DNA of 25,422 bases from Gammaproteobacteria bacterium RIFCSPHIGHO2_02_FULL_42_13 (GCA_001801405.1 MGXQ01000075.1:1-25422); one strand, 5' to 3'; shown: positions 7,211 through 15,157, counted from the first letter of the stretch. A program made the numbers and translations. Notes: generated by a model not told the origin, from the letters alone.

Positions 7211-8305
7211 ATGATTCTCTCTTCTTTGAACATTCATTGTTTTAGAAATATCATGCATGCCGAGATAAATCCTTCTGATCGATTTAATCTTTTTGTTGGC
7301 GGCAATGGCAGCGGCAAAACAAGTTTGCTAGAAGCCATTCACCATTTAAGCGTTGCTCGATCCTTTAAAACTCGATTTTGTAAACATGTGATTCAACATG
7401 GTGCAAAAGAATTTACTTTATTTGGCAAAATGGGCGATTTGTCTGTTGGGATTATGCGTGCGCGAAATGGAAAGTCGCGTATACGAATTGGAGAAAAAGA
7501 TGTTCAATCTATTGCGGAATTAGCTGAGCAGTTTCCGTTACAGGTTATTAACCCAGACACCTATCAATTAATTACCGCTGGACCAAAAATGCGACGAAAA
7601 TTTGTCGATTGGGGAGTGTTCCACGTGGAACATGAATTTGTAACGTTTTGGAAACAACTTTATCGAGTTTTGCGGCATCGTAATGCTATTTTAAAAGAAA
7701 AAGTGGATTTTGATTCCATAAAACAGCACCTAGAACCATGGGATGCAGATTTTATCAGACTTTCAGAGCGTCTTACGTGCTTTAGAGAGGCATATGTTGA
7801 GGAATTGCGGCCGATTTTTATGGACTTAATGCAAAGATTATTAGATATAGTGGGCGTTCGCATTGAGTTTCGTTCAGGCTGGTCAGATGAACGCTCATTA
7901 GAATCGTTACTAACGTCGTCATTGCAACGAGATATTATGCTCGGACATACACAATTTGGTCCGCATCGTGCAGATCTGTTGTTATATGTTGGCGATCATC
8001 TTGCGCAAGATGTTTTGTCTCGAGGGCAGCTAAAATTACTGGTTTGTGCAATGCAATTAGCCCAAGCATTGTTATTAGAGAAGAAAACCAGCAAGAAATG
8101 CGTGTTTTTGGTGGATGACCTCCCATCCGAGCTAGATACAGAGCACAGAAGGGCGTTATGTGGGGTTTTGATCGAGCTGGAAACGCAAATTTTTATGACT
8201 TGTATCGAGCAGAATGCCTTTGTTGATTTGATAAAACTGCCATCTACCAAGGTTTTCAAGGTGGATTCTGGGAATATTACGCCGTTTGAACGGAACACCT
8301 CTTAA
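7211..8305 (+). CDS. recF: DNA replication and repair protein RecF
   Basis: RecF is an SMC-like ATPase that, with RecO and RecR, loads RecA at single-strand gaps. The 364 residues contain Walker A GGNGSGKT (30-37), the signature-region sequence LSRGQLKLLVCAMQLAQ, and Walker B LVDDLPSELD (about 300-309). It starts 27 bases after dnaN, as in most dnaA-dnaN-recF clusters, with a weak site before the ATG. Two oddities: a perfect parS site is embedded in the codons for VFHVEH at 7617-7632, and the stop codon touches the first base of a terminal-inverted-repeat element. Confidence 0.97.
   Translation: MILSSLNIHCFRNIMHAEINPSDRFNLFVGGNGSGKTSLLEAIHHLSVARSFKTRFCKHVIQHGAKEFTLFGKMGDLSVGIMRARNGKSRIRIGEKDVQSIAELAEQFPLQVINPDTYQLITAGPKMRRKFVDWGVFHVEHEFVTFWKQLYRVLRHRNAILKEKVDFDSIKQHLEPWDADFIRLSERLTCFREAYVEELRPIFMDLMQRLLDIVGVRIEFRSGWSDERSLESLLTSSLQRDIMLGHTQFGPHRADLLLYVGDHLAQDVLSRGQLKLLVCAMQLAQALLLEKKTSKKCVFLVDDLPSELDTEHRRALCGVLIELETQIFMTCIEQNAFVDLIKLPSTKVFKVDSGNITPFERNTS
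7617..7632. other. parS: parS site 1 (ParB binding), inside recF
   Basis: TGTTCCACGTGGAACA is a perfect 16-bp palindrome matching the known proteobacterial parS consensus, to which ParB binds to start chromosome segregation near the origin. Here it also encodes VFHVEH in RecF. Two more identical copies lie at 8552 and 8696. parA and parB are not in the window. Confidence 0.85.
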
Positions 8306-8520
8306 AACGCGAGTTCCGGATAAGCGTTTGGCTGCAAATGCGCCATTTTTTGGCCATATTTCGTTATTCATCGCAAAATAAGCTCAATGTAGAATAACTA
8401 CATCTTCGCTTATTTTGCGATAAATGCCTCATCTGGCCAAATCTGGCGCATTTTCGCCCGAAACTTAAACTTTATATTGAAAATCTTAGTTTTGACAAAG
8501 CTTATCCGGAACTCGCGTTT
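8305..8520. mobile_element. MITE-like element with 21-bp perfect terminal inverted repeats
   Basis: The left end, beginning AAACGCGAGTTCCGGATAAG (8305-8325), is an exact reverse complement of the right end (8500-8520). Inside, further arms pair: ATGCGCCA, TGGCC and ATCGCAAAATAAGC on the left meet GCTTATTTTGCGAT, GGCCA and TGGCGCAT on the right, so the whole 216 bp can fold as a long hairpin. It encodes no protein. Related ends occur at 17241-17270 and 18652-18671, so the unit is dispersed. It starts at the last base of recF. The mobile nature is inferred from structure; no transposase is present. Confidence 0.7.
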
Positions 8521-8551
8521 AAAAATTAGTCGAAATTTATATTTAGATATT

Positions 8552-8567
8552 TGTTCCACGTGGAACA
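8552..8567. other. parS: parS site 2
   Basis: This is a second exact copy of the palindrome TGTTCCACGTGGAACA, in the recF-HAD gene spacer. It begins a 39-bp segment (8552-8590) repeated with two differences at 8696-8734. Confidence 0.88.
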
Positions 8568-8595
8568 TTAAACGCGAATATTTCCCCGCCGCAAG

Positions 8596-8686
8596 CAAGT
8601 GTAGCCTGGGTGAAGCGAAGCGAAACCCAGGATGAATGGGTCCTGGGTTTCACTCGCTTTGCTCGTTCCACCCAGGCTACGTTACT
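8596..8686. repeat. REP-like double hairpin element, copy A1
   Basis: GTAGCCTGGGTG near the left end pairs with CACCCAGGCTAC near the right end, and an inner arm AAACCCAGG pairs with CCTGGGTTT. A nearly identical copy lies at 18671-18759 and a shorter relative at 15092-15123. It sits exactly between the two duplicated parS segments. It has no coding capacity. Confidence 0.85.
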
Positions 8687-8695
8687 ATTTAAATT

Positions 8696-8711
8696 TGTTC
8701 CACGTGGAACA
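8696..8711. other. parS: parS site 3
   Basis: This is a third exact copy of TGTTCCACGTGGAACA. It heads the second copy (8696-8734) of the 39-bp duplication. The rest of the spacer up to 8781 shows nothing else recognisable. Confidence 0.88.
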
Positions 8712-8781
8712 TTCAATGCGAATATTTCCCCGCCTAAAGAGGACGTGATATTTTATTGATCACTAAATGATCTAGCGATTA

Positions 8782-10095
8782 TCAGGAAGCTGCTATTCTA
8801 CATAGGACATCTGCCGCGGTTGCCACCTCTTTTTTTTCGTCTGATGAACAGGTAGGCGCACGAGCTTCTATTCGTAAATCGCTAGAAACATGGAAAGAAG
8901 GGTACTTGGCTGTTGTGCGTGAGCGTGATGTTTTTCCGTCTTCTTCTTCTCTTTCTCTTTTTCTTCCGTGGTGGATACTCAGACGCATGCGAGTAGACAG
9001 AGGATTTTTTAGTATCTTTTGTTTTTCATTTAACACTGCAGTATGGTCATTAATTTTTTCAATCAACCGTTGACAATAGATTGCTTGCTCATCTGAAAAT
9101 TGTCCTATAAATAAACAGATTGCTCCATACGTTAAATGGTTTTCCGCGTTTTGAACACAAAACTCATGTGCATCATCAGCGATTTTCTCAATATCAGGAT
9201 ATTTAATCCTTGATTGACTTAATAAAGCCTCTGTTTTTAACCTTGCGGCGTGAAGCTTTGCGATAGCGACTTCAAGCGCTATAAATATTGGATTATTTAA
9301 TACTGCTTTAATTCTTTGTGGATATTGTTCATGCATTTTATAGGTTTCTGATGCAAGATATTCCGAAGCAAGTCGCTTTTTTTCAGGATTTTCTTCGCTC
9401 TTAGCTTGTGTAGCATAGTCATGAAGCCCAATGACTTTGGCCATCTCAACAAAATAACGGGTTGCAAAAAAATGTTCGAATAAAATAGCAGCCTTTGTTT
9501 TTTCTGATCGTGAGAATAGTGGATTTGTAAGATATCCACGTGGCAGCCCCGCTTTAATGCCATGATGACTTGCTTCTATCGCTAATTCACACATCGCATA
9601 ATCATCATCTAACAAGACAAATCGAACATCTTCTGGCGATTTTCCGGCCTCTGTATATAACACTTTTGCCGTTGTGGTTTTTCGTCTATCAGGATATTCT
9701 ATGATAGGGCCATCATCGGAAATGACTTTATGTGCAATTGGAGGAATATCAGCGGAGGATAATAATCGATATGCTGCTTTATGTGTTGGTGAATTAATAA
9801 TTGGTTGGTTAGCATAAAGAATTTTAGACGACAATAATGGATTAATCCCATAGCCTTTAAGAATATCGTCGAGGATGGAGCGATCATAATTGCCATGCGT
9901 AATAACACAGATGCTGTCGCAATGCTCAAGAGCCCAGCCCATAAGCAGGCGCATCTGTTCTTTATGAAGCAGTTTGACTGGAAATTCGCTCCCGTATAAA
10001 AAGTCATACGATGGATGTGGATTATGTGCATGCACATGATCAACGTGAATCAATGTATCATCTAGGTCAAAAATAGGCACAATACGTCGTGGCAT
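8782..10095 (-). CDS. HAD-fold hypothetical protein, possible secreted effector
   Basis: This is a 437-residue protein with a haloacid dehalogenase-like N-terminal half. Motif I is FDLDDTL (D10, D12, T14), motif II is VITHG (T66), and an acidic motif IV is LLDDDYAM (D163-165), with candidate motif III lysines near 139-152. These would support a phosphatase-type active site; the substrate is unknown. The second half (about 230-437) is helical and charged, and ends in a low-complexity tail rich in Arg, Glu and Ser. No signal peptide or membrane segment is evident. It is transcribed away from gyrB, from the promoter at 10132-10160. I do not recognise the family beyond the HAD signature. A role in the host is only a guess, from the taxon and the disordered tail. 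Confidence 0.75.
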   Translation of the reverse strand: MPRRIVPIFDLDDTLIHVDHVHAHNPHPSYDFLYGSEFPVKLLHKEQMRLLMGWALEHCDSICVITHGNYDRSILDDILKGYGINPLLSSKILYANQPIINSPTHKAAYRLLSSADIPPIAHKVISDDGPIIEYPDRRKTTTAKVLYTEAGKSPEDVRFVLLDDDYAMCELAIEASHHGIKAGLPRGYLTNPLFSRSEKTKAAILFEHFFATRYFVEMAKVIGLHDYATQAKSEENPEKKRLASEYLASETYKMHEQYPQRIKAVLNNPIFIALEVAIAKLHAARLKTEALLSQSRIKYPDIEKIADDAHEFCVQNAENHLTYGAICLFIGQFSDEQAIYCQRLIEKINDHTAVLNEKQKILKNPLSTRMRLSIHHGRKREREEEDGKTSRSRTTAKYPSFHVSSDLRIEARAPTCSSDEKKEVATAADVLCRIAAS

Positions 10096-10131
10096 GGATA
10101 GATTCTTTTATTATTGTTATTATTGCGTGCG

Positions 10132-10160
10132 ATTGTACGTGGGTGGTTAAAAAAAGACAA
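10132..10160 (-). promoter_or_regulatory. Promoter of the HAD-fold gene
   Basis: The minus strand has TTGTCT (10155-10160), a 17-base spacer and TACAAT (10132-10137), about 37 bases before the ATG. The fit to sigma-70 consensus is good; activity is inferred. Confidence 0.6.
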
Positions 10161-10251
10161 GAAAAAATTCAAAAAGAAGACTCTCACGGAATTATGTAAA
10201 GAAAATCGTTATTTTTCAATATATTATGCGCAACCCATTTCTATTCAGTTT

Positions 10252-10280
10252 TTGATAAAGCGAGCAATATCGGTTAGAAT
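10252..10280 (+). promoter_or_regulatory. Promoter of gyrB
   Basis: TTGATA (10252-10257), a 17-base spacer and TAGAAT (10275-10280) give a strong sigma-70 match, with a start expected near 10287. The -10 is identical to that of the rpmH promoter. The 10096-10339 spacer thus carries two divergent promoters. Confidence 0.75.
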
Positions 10281-10339
10281 GAAAGCATTAGAAGTGATTA
10301 TTACACGGATAGTTACGGTATAAAAAAGAGGCAGACACA

Positions 10340-12757
10340 GTGAGCGAAAACGAAGTATATGACTCGTCCCGAATTAAGGTTCTAAAAGGTCTCGATGCTG
10401 TGCGCAAGCGTCCTGGCATGTATATCGGCGATACCGATGATGGAACCGGTCTTCATCACATGGTTTTTGAGGTTGTGGATAACTCGATCGACGAAGCGTT
10501 GGCGGGGTATTGTTCCCATATCGAAGTCATTGTGCATACGGATAAATCTGTTACGGTAAAAGATGATGGGCGCGGCATTCCTGTTGATATTCATAAAGAA
10601 GAAGGGCTTTCAGCTGCCGAAGTGATTATGACTATTTTGCATGCCGGTGGTAAATTTGATAATGACTCCTATAAAGTTTCTGGCGGGTTGCACGGTGTGG
10701 GCGTATCGGTGGTGAATGCGTTATCTGAAGAATTGCGTTTAATCATACGGCGCGGAGGGAAAATGTATGAACAGATGTATCACATGGGAAATCCCGATGC
10801 GCCTCTTAAAGAAATAGGGAATTCAGACCGTACTGGCACCGCTATTCGGTTTAAACCCAGCACAGAAACTTTTTCAAATACGGAATTTAAGTATGATATT
10901 TTAGCGAAACGATTGCGCGAATTATCTTTTTTAAATTCGGGCGTAAAAATTCGGTTGACTGATGAGCGCAGTGGGAAAGAAGATTTATTTGAATATGAAG
11001 GCGGCATTCGCTCTTTTGTTGCGCATCTTAATAAAAGCAAAACCTGCATTGGCGAGCAGATTTTTTATTTTGTTGAAACGCGAGACATGATTACGGTTGA
11101 AGTCGCGTTGCAATGGAATGATACCTATCAAGAAAATGTATTTTGTTATACTAATAATATTCCACAGCGCGATGGTGGCACGCATTTAGTTGGCTTTCGT
11201 AGTGCGCTGACGCGAACGCTTAATAATTATATCGAACAAGAAGGGCTTGCAAAAAAATTCAAGATTACTCCGACGGGTGATGATGCGCGCGAAGGGTTAA
11301 CGGCTGTACTGTCAGTTAAGATGCCTGATCCAAAATTTTCCTCTCAAACCAAAGAAAAACTGGTGTCTTCAGAAGTTAAGCCAGTCGTCGAATCCGTGTT
11401 CGCCGAAAAATTACGTGAATTTTTATTAGAACATCCAAAAGATGCGAAGGTCATCGTATCAAAAATCGTTGATGCCGCGCGTGCGCGTGAAGCGGCACGT
11501 AAAGCGCGTGATATGACGCGACGTAAAAATGTGTTAGATATTGCTGGACTACCGGGAAAATTGGCCGATTGCCAAGAGACGGATCCGGCACAGTGCGAAA
11601 TCTTTTTAGTGGAAGGTGATTCAGCCGGCGGTTCTGCCAAGCAAGGTCGTGATCGTCGTTATCAGGCAATTTTGCCACTCAAAGGTAAAATTTTAAATGT
11701 TGAAAAGGCGCGGTTCGACAAAATGCTGTCATCTGCGGAAATCGGCACGTTGATTACAGCGCTGGGCTGCGGCATTGGTCGCGAAGAATTTAGTCCCGAC
11801 AAATTACGCTATCATCGCATCATCATTATGACGGATGCGGATGTCGATGGCTCACATATTACGACATTGTTGCTCACATTTTTCTTTCGCCAAATGCATG
11901 AATTGGTTGAGCGAGGACATATTTATATCGCGCAACCGCCGCTGTATCGCGTGAAAAAGGGCAAACAAGAAATGTATTTACGCGATAACGATGCGCTCGA
12001 AAATTATTTAATTCAATTAGCGTTGGATAGCGCGGCATTATTTCCGTCAGCTTCTGCACCGGCGATTAAAGGCGTTGCGCTCGAGGCATTAGTTAAAAAA
12101 TATCAGATGGTGTCTGCGATAATTAATCGATTATCCAAGCGATATCCTATCAATGTATTGTGGCAATTGGTTTTTGCAACTCGTTTGAAAGTCGCGGAAT
12201 TAACGGATTTTGACGTTATGCAAAAATGGGCGAACAATCTGCAAACCGTTTTGGGAAAAATGAACACAAATTCTGTTCATTATTCAACAGAGTTGTTCAA
12301 GCCAGAAGATAATCACGTTCATTTGCCTAAAATTATTATACGCGAACATGGTACGACCAAAGATTGTTGTTTCAAGCAAGATTTTTTTGAATCAGCCGAG
12401 TATCAATCGATGATCGAATTGGGCACGAGCTTGTACGGATTACTTCAGGCGGATGCTTATGTTATGCGAGAGGATGCGCGACAAGCGGTTTCTAATTTTG
12501 AAGAAGTCTATACTTGGTTGATGCGCGAGGCAAAGAAAGGTCAAGCGATTCAACGCTACAAAGGCTTGGGAGAAATGAATCCGGGGCAGTTATGGGAAAC
12601 CACGATGGACGCCAGCACCAGGTTGTTGAAAAAAGTGACCATTCCCGATGCCGTTGCCGCAGATGAAATGTTTTCAATTCTGATGGGCGACAAAGTCGAA
12701 CCCCGTCGCGACTTTATCGACAAGAATGCGTTGGAAGCCAGTAATATTGATGTGTAG
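10340..12757 (+). CDS. gyrB: DNA gyrase subunit B
   Basis: GyrB is the ATPase subunit of gyrase, which introduces negative supercoils using ATP. At 805 residues it matches the long gammaproteobacterial type (804 in E. coli). The GHKL ATPase motifs are seen as VVDNSIDEALAGY and GGLHGVGVSVVNALS. The TOPRIM motifs are EGDSAGGSAKQGR (about 425-437) and the metal-binding DADVDGSH (about 499-506), and the C-terminus has QRYKGLGEMNPGQLWETTMD. The long insertion between DADVDGSH and the C-terminal block is normal for this lineage. The GTG start follows AAGAGG by nine bases. It is separated from recF by the HAD gene, parS sites and repeats instead of following it directly. Confidence 0.98.
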   Translation: MSENEVYDSSRIKVLKGLDAVRKRPGMYIGDTDDGTGLHHMVFEVVDNSIDEALAGYCSHIEVIVHTDKSVTVKDDGRGIPVDIHKEEGLSAAEVIMTILHAGGKFDNDSYKVSGGLHGVGVSVVNALSEELRLIIRRGGKMYEQMYHMGNPDAPLKEIGNSDRTGTAIRFKPSTETFSNTEFKYDILAKRLRELSFLNSGVKIRLTDERSGKEDLFEYEGGIRSFVAHLNKSKTCIGEQIFYFVETRDMITVEVALQWNDTYQENVFCYTNNIPQRDGGTHLVGFRSALTRTLNNYIEQEGLAKKFKITPTGDDAREGLTAVLSVKMPDPKFSSQTKEKLVSSEVKPVVESVFAEKLREFLLEHPKDAKVIVSKIVDAARAREAARKARDMTRRKNVLDIAGLPGKLADCQETDPAQCEIFLVEGDSAGGSAKQGRDRRYQAILPLKGKILNVEKARFDKMLSSAEIGTLITALGCGIGREEFSPDKLRYHRIIIMTDADVDGSHITTLLLTFFFRQMHELVERGHIYIAQPPLYRVKKGKQEMYLRDNDALENYLIQLALDSAALFPSASAPAIKGVALEALVKKYQMVSAIINRLSKRYPINVLWQLVFATRLKVAELTDFDVMQKWANNLQTVLGKMNTNSVHYSTELFKPEDNHVHLPKIIIREHGTTKDCCFKQDFFESAEYQSMIELGTSLYGLLQADAYVMREDARQAVSNFEEVYTWLMREAKKGQAIQRYKGLGEMNPGQLWETTMDASTRLLKKVTIPDAVAADEMFSILMGDKVEPRRDFIDKNALEASNIDV

Positions 12758-12821
12758 GCGTCATTCTTTCAGAATAATGTCATCAAAAAAATTAATATTG
12801 ATTACATATGTGTCATCACTG

Positions 12822-12850
12822 TTGCAAAGATAAGATTACTTATATATAAT
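12822..12850 (+). promoter_or_regulatory. Promoter of the mobile-mystery A/B pair
   Basis: TTGCAA (12822-12827), a 17-base spacer and a perfect TATAAT (12845-12850) stand 33 bases before the ATG at 12884. An HTH protein encoded just downstream could bind here, but no clear operator was found. Confidence 0.65.
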
Positions 12851-12883
12851 CAAATATGAGCGTATTATTGCAACGGAGATCGT

Positions 12884-13348
12884 ATGAAATTTGATCACTT
12901 GATGTTGGAACAATTGGACGAGCAGCTGAGAGGCTGGGATAAGCTAAAAAGTCGGCCAGCTCCTAGAAAGGGCTGGATCAATCTAATTCGCTCTGCGCTT
13001 GGACTCAATACGCGTCAGCTTGCTGAGAAACTAGGCGTAAACCAGTCAAGAGTTGTGACAATAGAACAGGCAGAACGTAATACAAGTATCACTCTAAGGA
13101 CCTTAGAAAAGACTGCAAGAGCCATGGGTTGTCGGCTGGTTTATGGTCTGGTGCCCGAAACCTCTTTGCATACTATTTTAGAGCAGCAAGCTCAAAAAGT
13201 TGCTAAAAATAGATTATCAAGAGTCTCTCATTCTATGGGGCTGGAGGCGCAGGATGTGGAGGTAAAAAAACAGAAACAACAGCTTGCGGAGTTAATACAA
13301 GAGCTTTTAGAAGACAGTCCAAAAAAACTTTGGAGAGATGATAAGTGA
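12884..13348 (+). CDS. HTH regulator, mobile mystery protein A family
   Basis: This 154-residue protein has a helix-turn-helix of XRE type at about residues 36-75 (LNTRQLAEKLGVNQSRVVTIEQAE), followed by RTLEKTARAMGCRLVYGLVPE. The pattern fits the mobile mystery protein A family, which is almost always paired with a Fic-domain protein on mobile DNA. A probable role is repressing the pair, and perhaps neutralising the partner as an antitoxin. CGGAG precedes the ATG. The stop overlaps the next start as GTGA. The C-terminal third is helical and rich in Gln and Lys. Confidence 0.85.
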   Translation: MKFDHLMLEQLDEQLRGWDKLKSRPAPRKGWINLIRSALGLNTRQLAEKLGVNQSRVVTIEQAERNTSITLRTLEKTARAMGCRLVYGLVPETSLHTILEQQAQKVAKNRLSRVSHSMGLEAQDVEVKKQKQQLAELIQELLEDSPKKLWRDDK

Positions 13349-13923
13349 AATTTGAATATGCCTTTGGAGCGACTCCTCTCGATTTGAATGAAATAGCCGG
13401 CCTGCTACCTCAACATCTGACTACACAAGCAGAGTTGAACATGTGGGAGCAGGCTAATATTCTTGAGGCTGAAAAGTGGGTATTCTCTCATAAACGTTCT
13501 GATATTTTATCCATAAATTTTTGTATGGCGTTGCATAAAAAGATGTTTAATAAAACCTGGCAATGGGCGGGACAGATAAGAAAAACTGACAAAAACATTG
13601 GAATTATGTGGGAGCAAATTTCTAGTCAGCTTAAAATATTGTTTGACGATACTAAGTATCAAATTAAATATCATGTTTATTTAATAGATGAGCTGGCTGC
13701 GCGCTTCCATCATCGCCTCGTATTTATTCATCCATTTGCGAATGGTAATGGGCGACATGCGCGGCTGATGACAGATGTATTGTTATACAATCAAGGGGCT
13801 AACGTTTTTACTTGGGGTCAGACAGGGCTTATATCAAATTCAAAAACACGCGCCGCCTATATTGCTGCGCTGAGAGAAGCGGATAAGGGAAACTATGCTG
13901 CGCTTTTCGCTTTTGTGCGCTAG
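13345..13923 (+). CDS. Fic domain protein, mobile mystery protein B family
   Basis: This 192-residue protein has the complete Fic active site HPFANGNGRHAR (residues 129-140), with His129 for catalysis and the anion-binding GNGR. Fic enzymes usually transfer AMP or a related group from a nucleotide to a target protein. The family match is to mobile mystery protein B. It is translated from a GTG overlapping the stop of the HTH gene, behind a GGAG site, so the two are coupled. I see no (S/T)xxxE(G/N) inhibitory helix motif in either protein, so any inhibition would be by another route. The pair is probably a toxin-antitoxin-like module acquired by transfer. Confidence 0.88.
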   Translation: MKFEYAFGATPLDLNEIAGLLPQHLTTQAELNMWEQANILEAEKWVFSHKRSDILSINFCMALHKKMFNKTWQWAGQIRKTDKNIGIMWEQISSQLKILFDDTKYQIKYHVYLIDELAARFHHRLVFIHPFANGNGRHARLMTDVLLYNQGANVFTWGQTGLISNSKTRAAYIAALREADKGNYAALFAFVR

Positions 13924-13940
13924 CTCGCATATTGCGCTCA

Positions 13941-14037
13941 GCGCGGTAGATTGGGCTAAATAAAATGTAGGTTGGTGCTGAGCGGTAGCGAAGCCCAACG
14001 GGAATAATTTGTTGGGCTTAACAGCCCAACCTACGTA
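13941..14037. repeat. GTAGGTTGG-type repeat, left copy
   Basis: The copy opens with a segment (GCGCGGTAGATTGGGCTAAA onward to 13975) that recurs with two mismatches at 14986-15020. A hairpin arm GTAGGTTGG pairs with CCAACCTAC near the right end. This is a common gammaproteobacterial dispersed repeat type. It ends about 40 bases before the next gene. Confidence 0.8.
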
Positions 14038-14077
14038 CTCATTTTGATATTGGAAAAGACTTTAAGTGGAGTTTAAA

Positions 14078-15004
14078 ATGACCGAGCAAATGACCGAGCA
14101 AATGACCGAGCAAAATAGAAAAGGAATGTGGACTGACCATTTGTCACTAGAAGAAGTTGATTTTAGCAAAAAAGCAGCTGAAGAACTAAAAAAATGTTTA
14201 TGGGCAAAAAAATTATTACGAGATTCTAAAATATCTAAGGCGATAAAAATTTTACAAAACAAAGAGATGAAGTATTCTGAGATGAAGTATTCTGATTTGA
14301 ATGAGACTAAATCGGCTTTGTTTGAAATTCGATTTGCTTATGCTATCCACAAACTGGGGCTAACAGCAGAATATGAGCATCGTTGTGGTGTTGGCAATAG
14401 CTCCGTGGATTTCAAGATAAAACAAAATAACTATACGTGGTTAATTGAATTAACAAGTTGTCGTGAAAGCTCAGAAGTAAAAAAGAACACAGCGGTTTTA
14501 GATAACTTTTTTAGTTATTGTTCAATCAGTTCTCCGTTAAAAAATTATCCTGAAACAGTAGAGATTGTCAAAACACAACATGCTATCCTAAATAAAGTAT
14601 CCAATTCAAATGGAGCAATCAAATTCCCCCCAGTTAGTCAGAATGGTACAAATAATTATCTTCATATGATTCTGATAGATATGCGCTCATTCAATGCTGG
14701 CATCTTGGACTGCTATGATTATGTTAACATTGCCCATGGAAGCAACTGCCTAACTAATATTGAAGATGGCGTTTATTGTAGAGAATGGAAGGATCAAAAT
14801 GGTAACAACTGCCTAATAAAAGGATTATTCGACTCTAACCATCCGGATCCTCGTAGCAAATATGTACGTGAAAATATTCATATTTTAGGTTTTGTTCATG
14901 AGAGTGATTATACTGAAAATGAGTTGTCTGAAAAAATAAAACTCTTCTATAATCCACTCCTGACTTCGAGCATATATTATTTTAAGCACGGTAGGTTGGG
15001 CTAA
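14078..15004 (+). CDS. Hypothetical protein with PD-(D/E)XK nuclease-like pattern
   Basis: This is a 308-residue protein of unrecognised family. The pattern E83 (LFEIRFAYAI), D111 (SSVDFKI) and E124 (WLIELTS) resembles the core of restriction-endonuclease-fold nucleases. The usual lysine two residues after the last acid is a threonine, so activity is doubtful. The ATG at 14078 has GGAG six bases upstream; an in-frame GTG at 14066 is less likely. The N-terminus is MTEQ three times, from a perfect 12-bp tandem repeat (14078-14113), and EMKYS is doubled by a 15-bp repeat (14264-14293). The last codons (GRLG, stop) lie inside the right copy of the dispersed repeat, so the gene end is repeat-derived. 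The gene is flanked by direct copies of that repeat, which suggests a transferred cassette. A defence or mobile-element role is possible but unproven. Confidence 0.65.
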   Translation: MTEQMTEQMTEQNRKGMWTDHLSLEEVDFSKKAAEELKKCLWAKKLLRDSKISKAIKILQNKEMKYSEMKYSDLNETKSALFEIRFAYAIHKLGLTAEYEHRCGVGNSSVDFKIKQNNYTWLIELTSCRESSEVKKNTAVLDNFFSYCSISSPLKNYPETVEIVKTQHAILNKVSNSNGAIKFPPVSQNGTNNYLHMILIDMRSFNAGILDCYDYVNIAHGSNCLTNIEDGVYCREWKDQNGNNCLIKGLFDSNHPDPRSKYVRENIHILGFVHESDYTENELSEKIKLFYNPLLTSSIYYFKHGRLG

Positions 15005-15071
15005 ATAAAATGTAGGTTGGGCCGTAAGGCCCAACAGGAATAGTTTGTTGGGCCTCACGGCCCAACCTACA
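14986..15071. repeat. GTAGGTTGG-type repeat, right copy
   Basis: This has the same direct orientation as the copy at 13941-14037. It begins inside the coding sequence ending at 15004 and contributes its stop codon. The arms GTAGGTTGGGCCGT and ACGGCCCAACCTAC can pair. With the left copy it brackets the nuclease-like gene. Confidence 0.8.
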
Positions 15072-15091
15072 AGTGAAATAATGAAACAAGC

Positions 15092-15123
15092 GTAGCCCGG
15101 GTGAAGCGAAGCGCAACCCGGGG
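15092..15123. repeat. Short REP-like hairpin (GTAGCCCGGGTG type)
   Basis: This is a single-arm relative of the hairpin elements at 8596-8686 and 18671-18759: GTAGCCCGGGTGAAGCGAAG is followed by CGCAACCCGGGG, with CCCGGGT pairing to ACCCGGG. It lies between two convergent genes and may help end transcription. Confidence 0.7.
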
Positions 15124-15157
15124 AAGCATGTTTCAATCGAGAGCCAGCCTAGATTTC

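Noticed and set aside
10114..10323. A 69-codon plus-strand ORF between the HAD gene and gyrB
   Set aside because: It overlaps both promoters in this spacer, has a lysine-rich low-complexity start with no ribosome binding site, and ends just before the gyrB leader. It looks like chance.
10474..10482. A perfect DnaA box (TGTGGATAA) in gyrB
   Set aside because: It encodes part of the highly conserved VVDNSIDEA motif, so the match is explained by protein constraint.
13941..15123. A CRISPR array formed by the repeated GTAGGTTGG/GTAGCCCGGG units
   Set aside because: The copies are few and unevenly spaced, palindromic over most of their length, and separated by a gene, not by short unique spacers.
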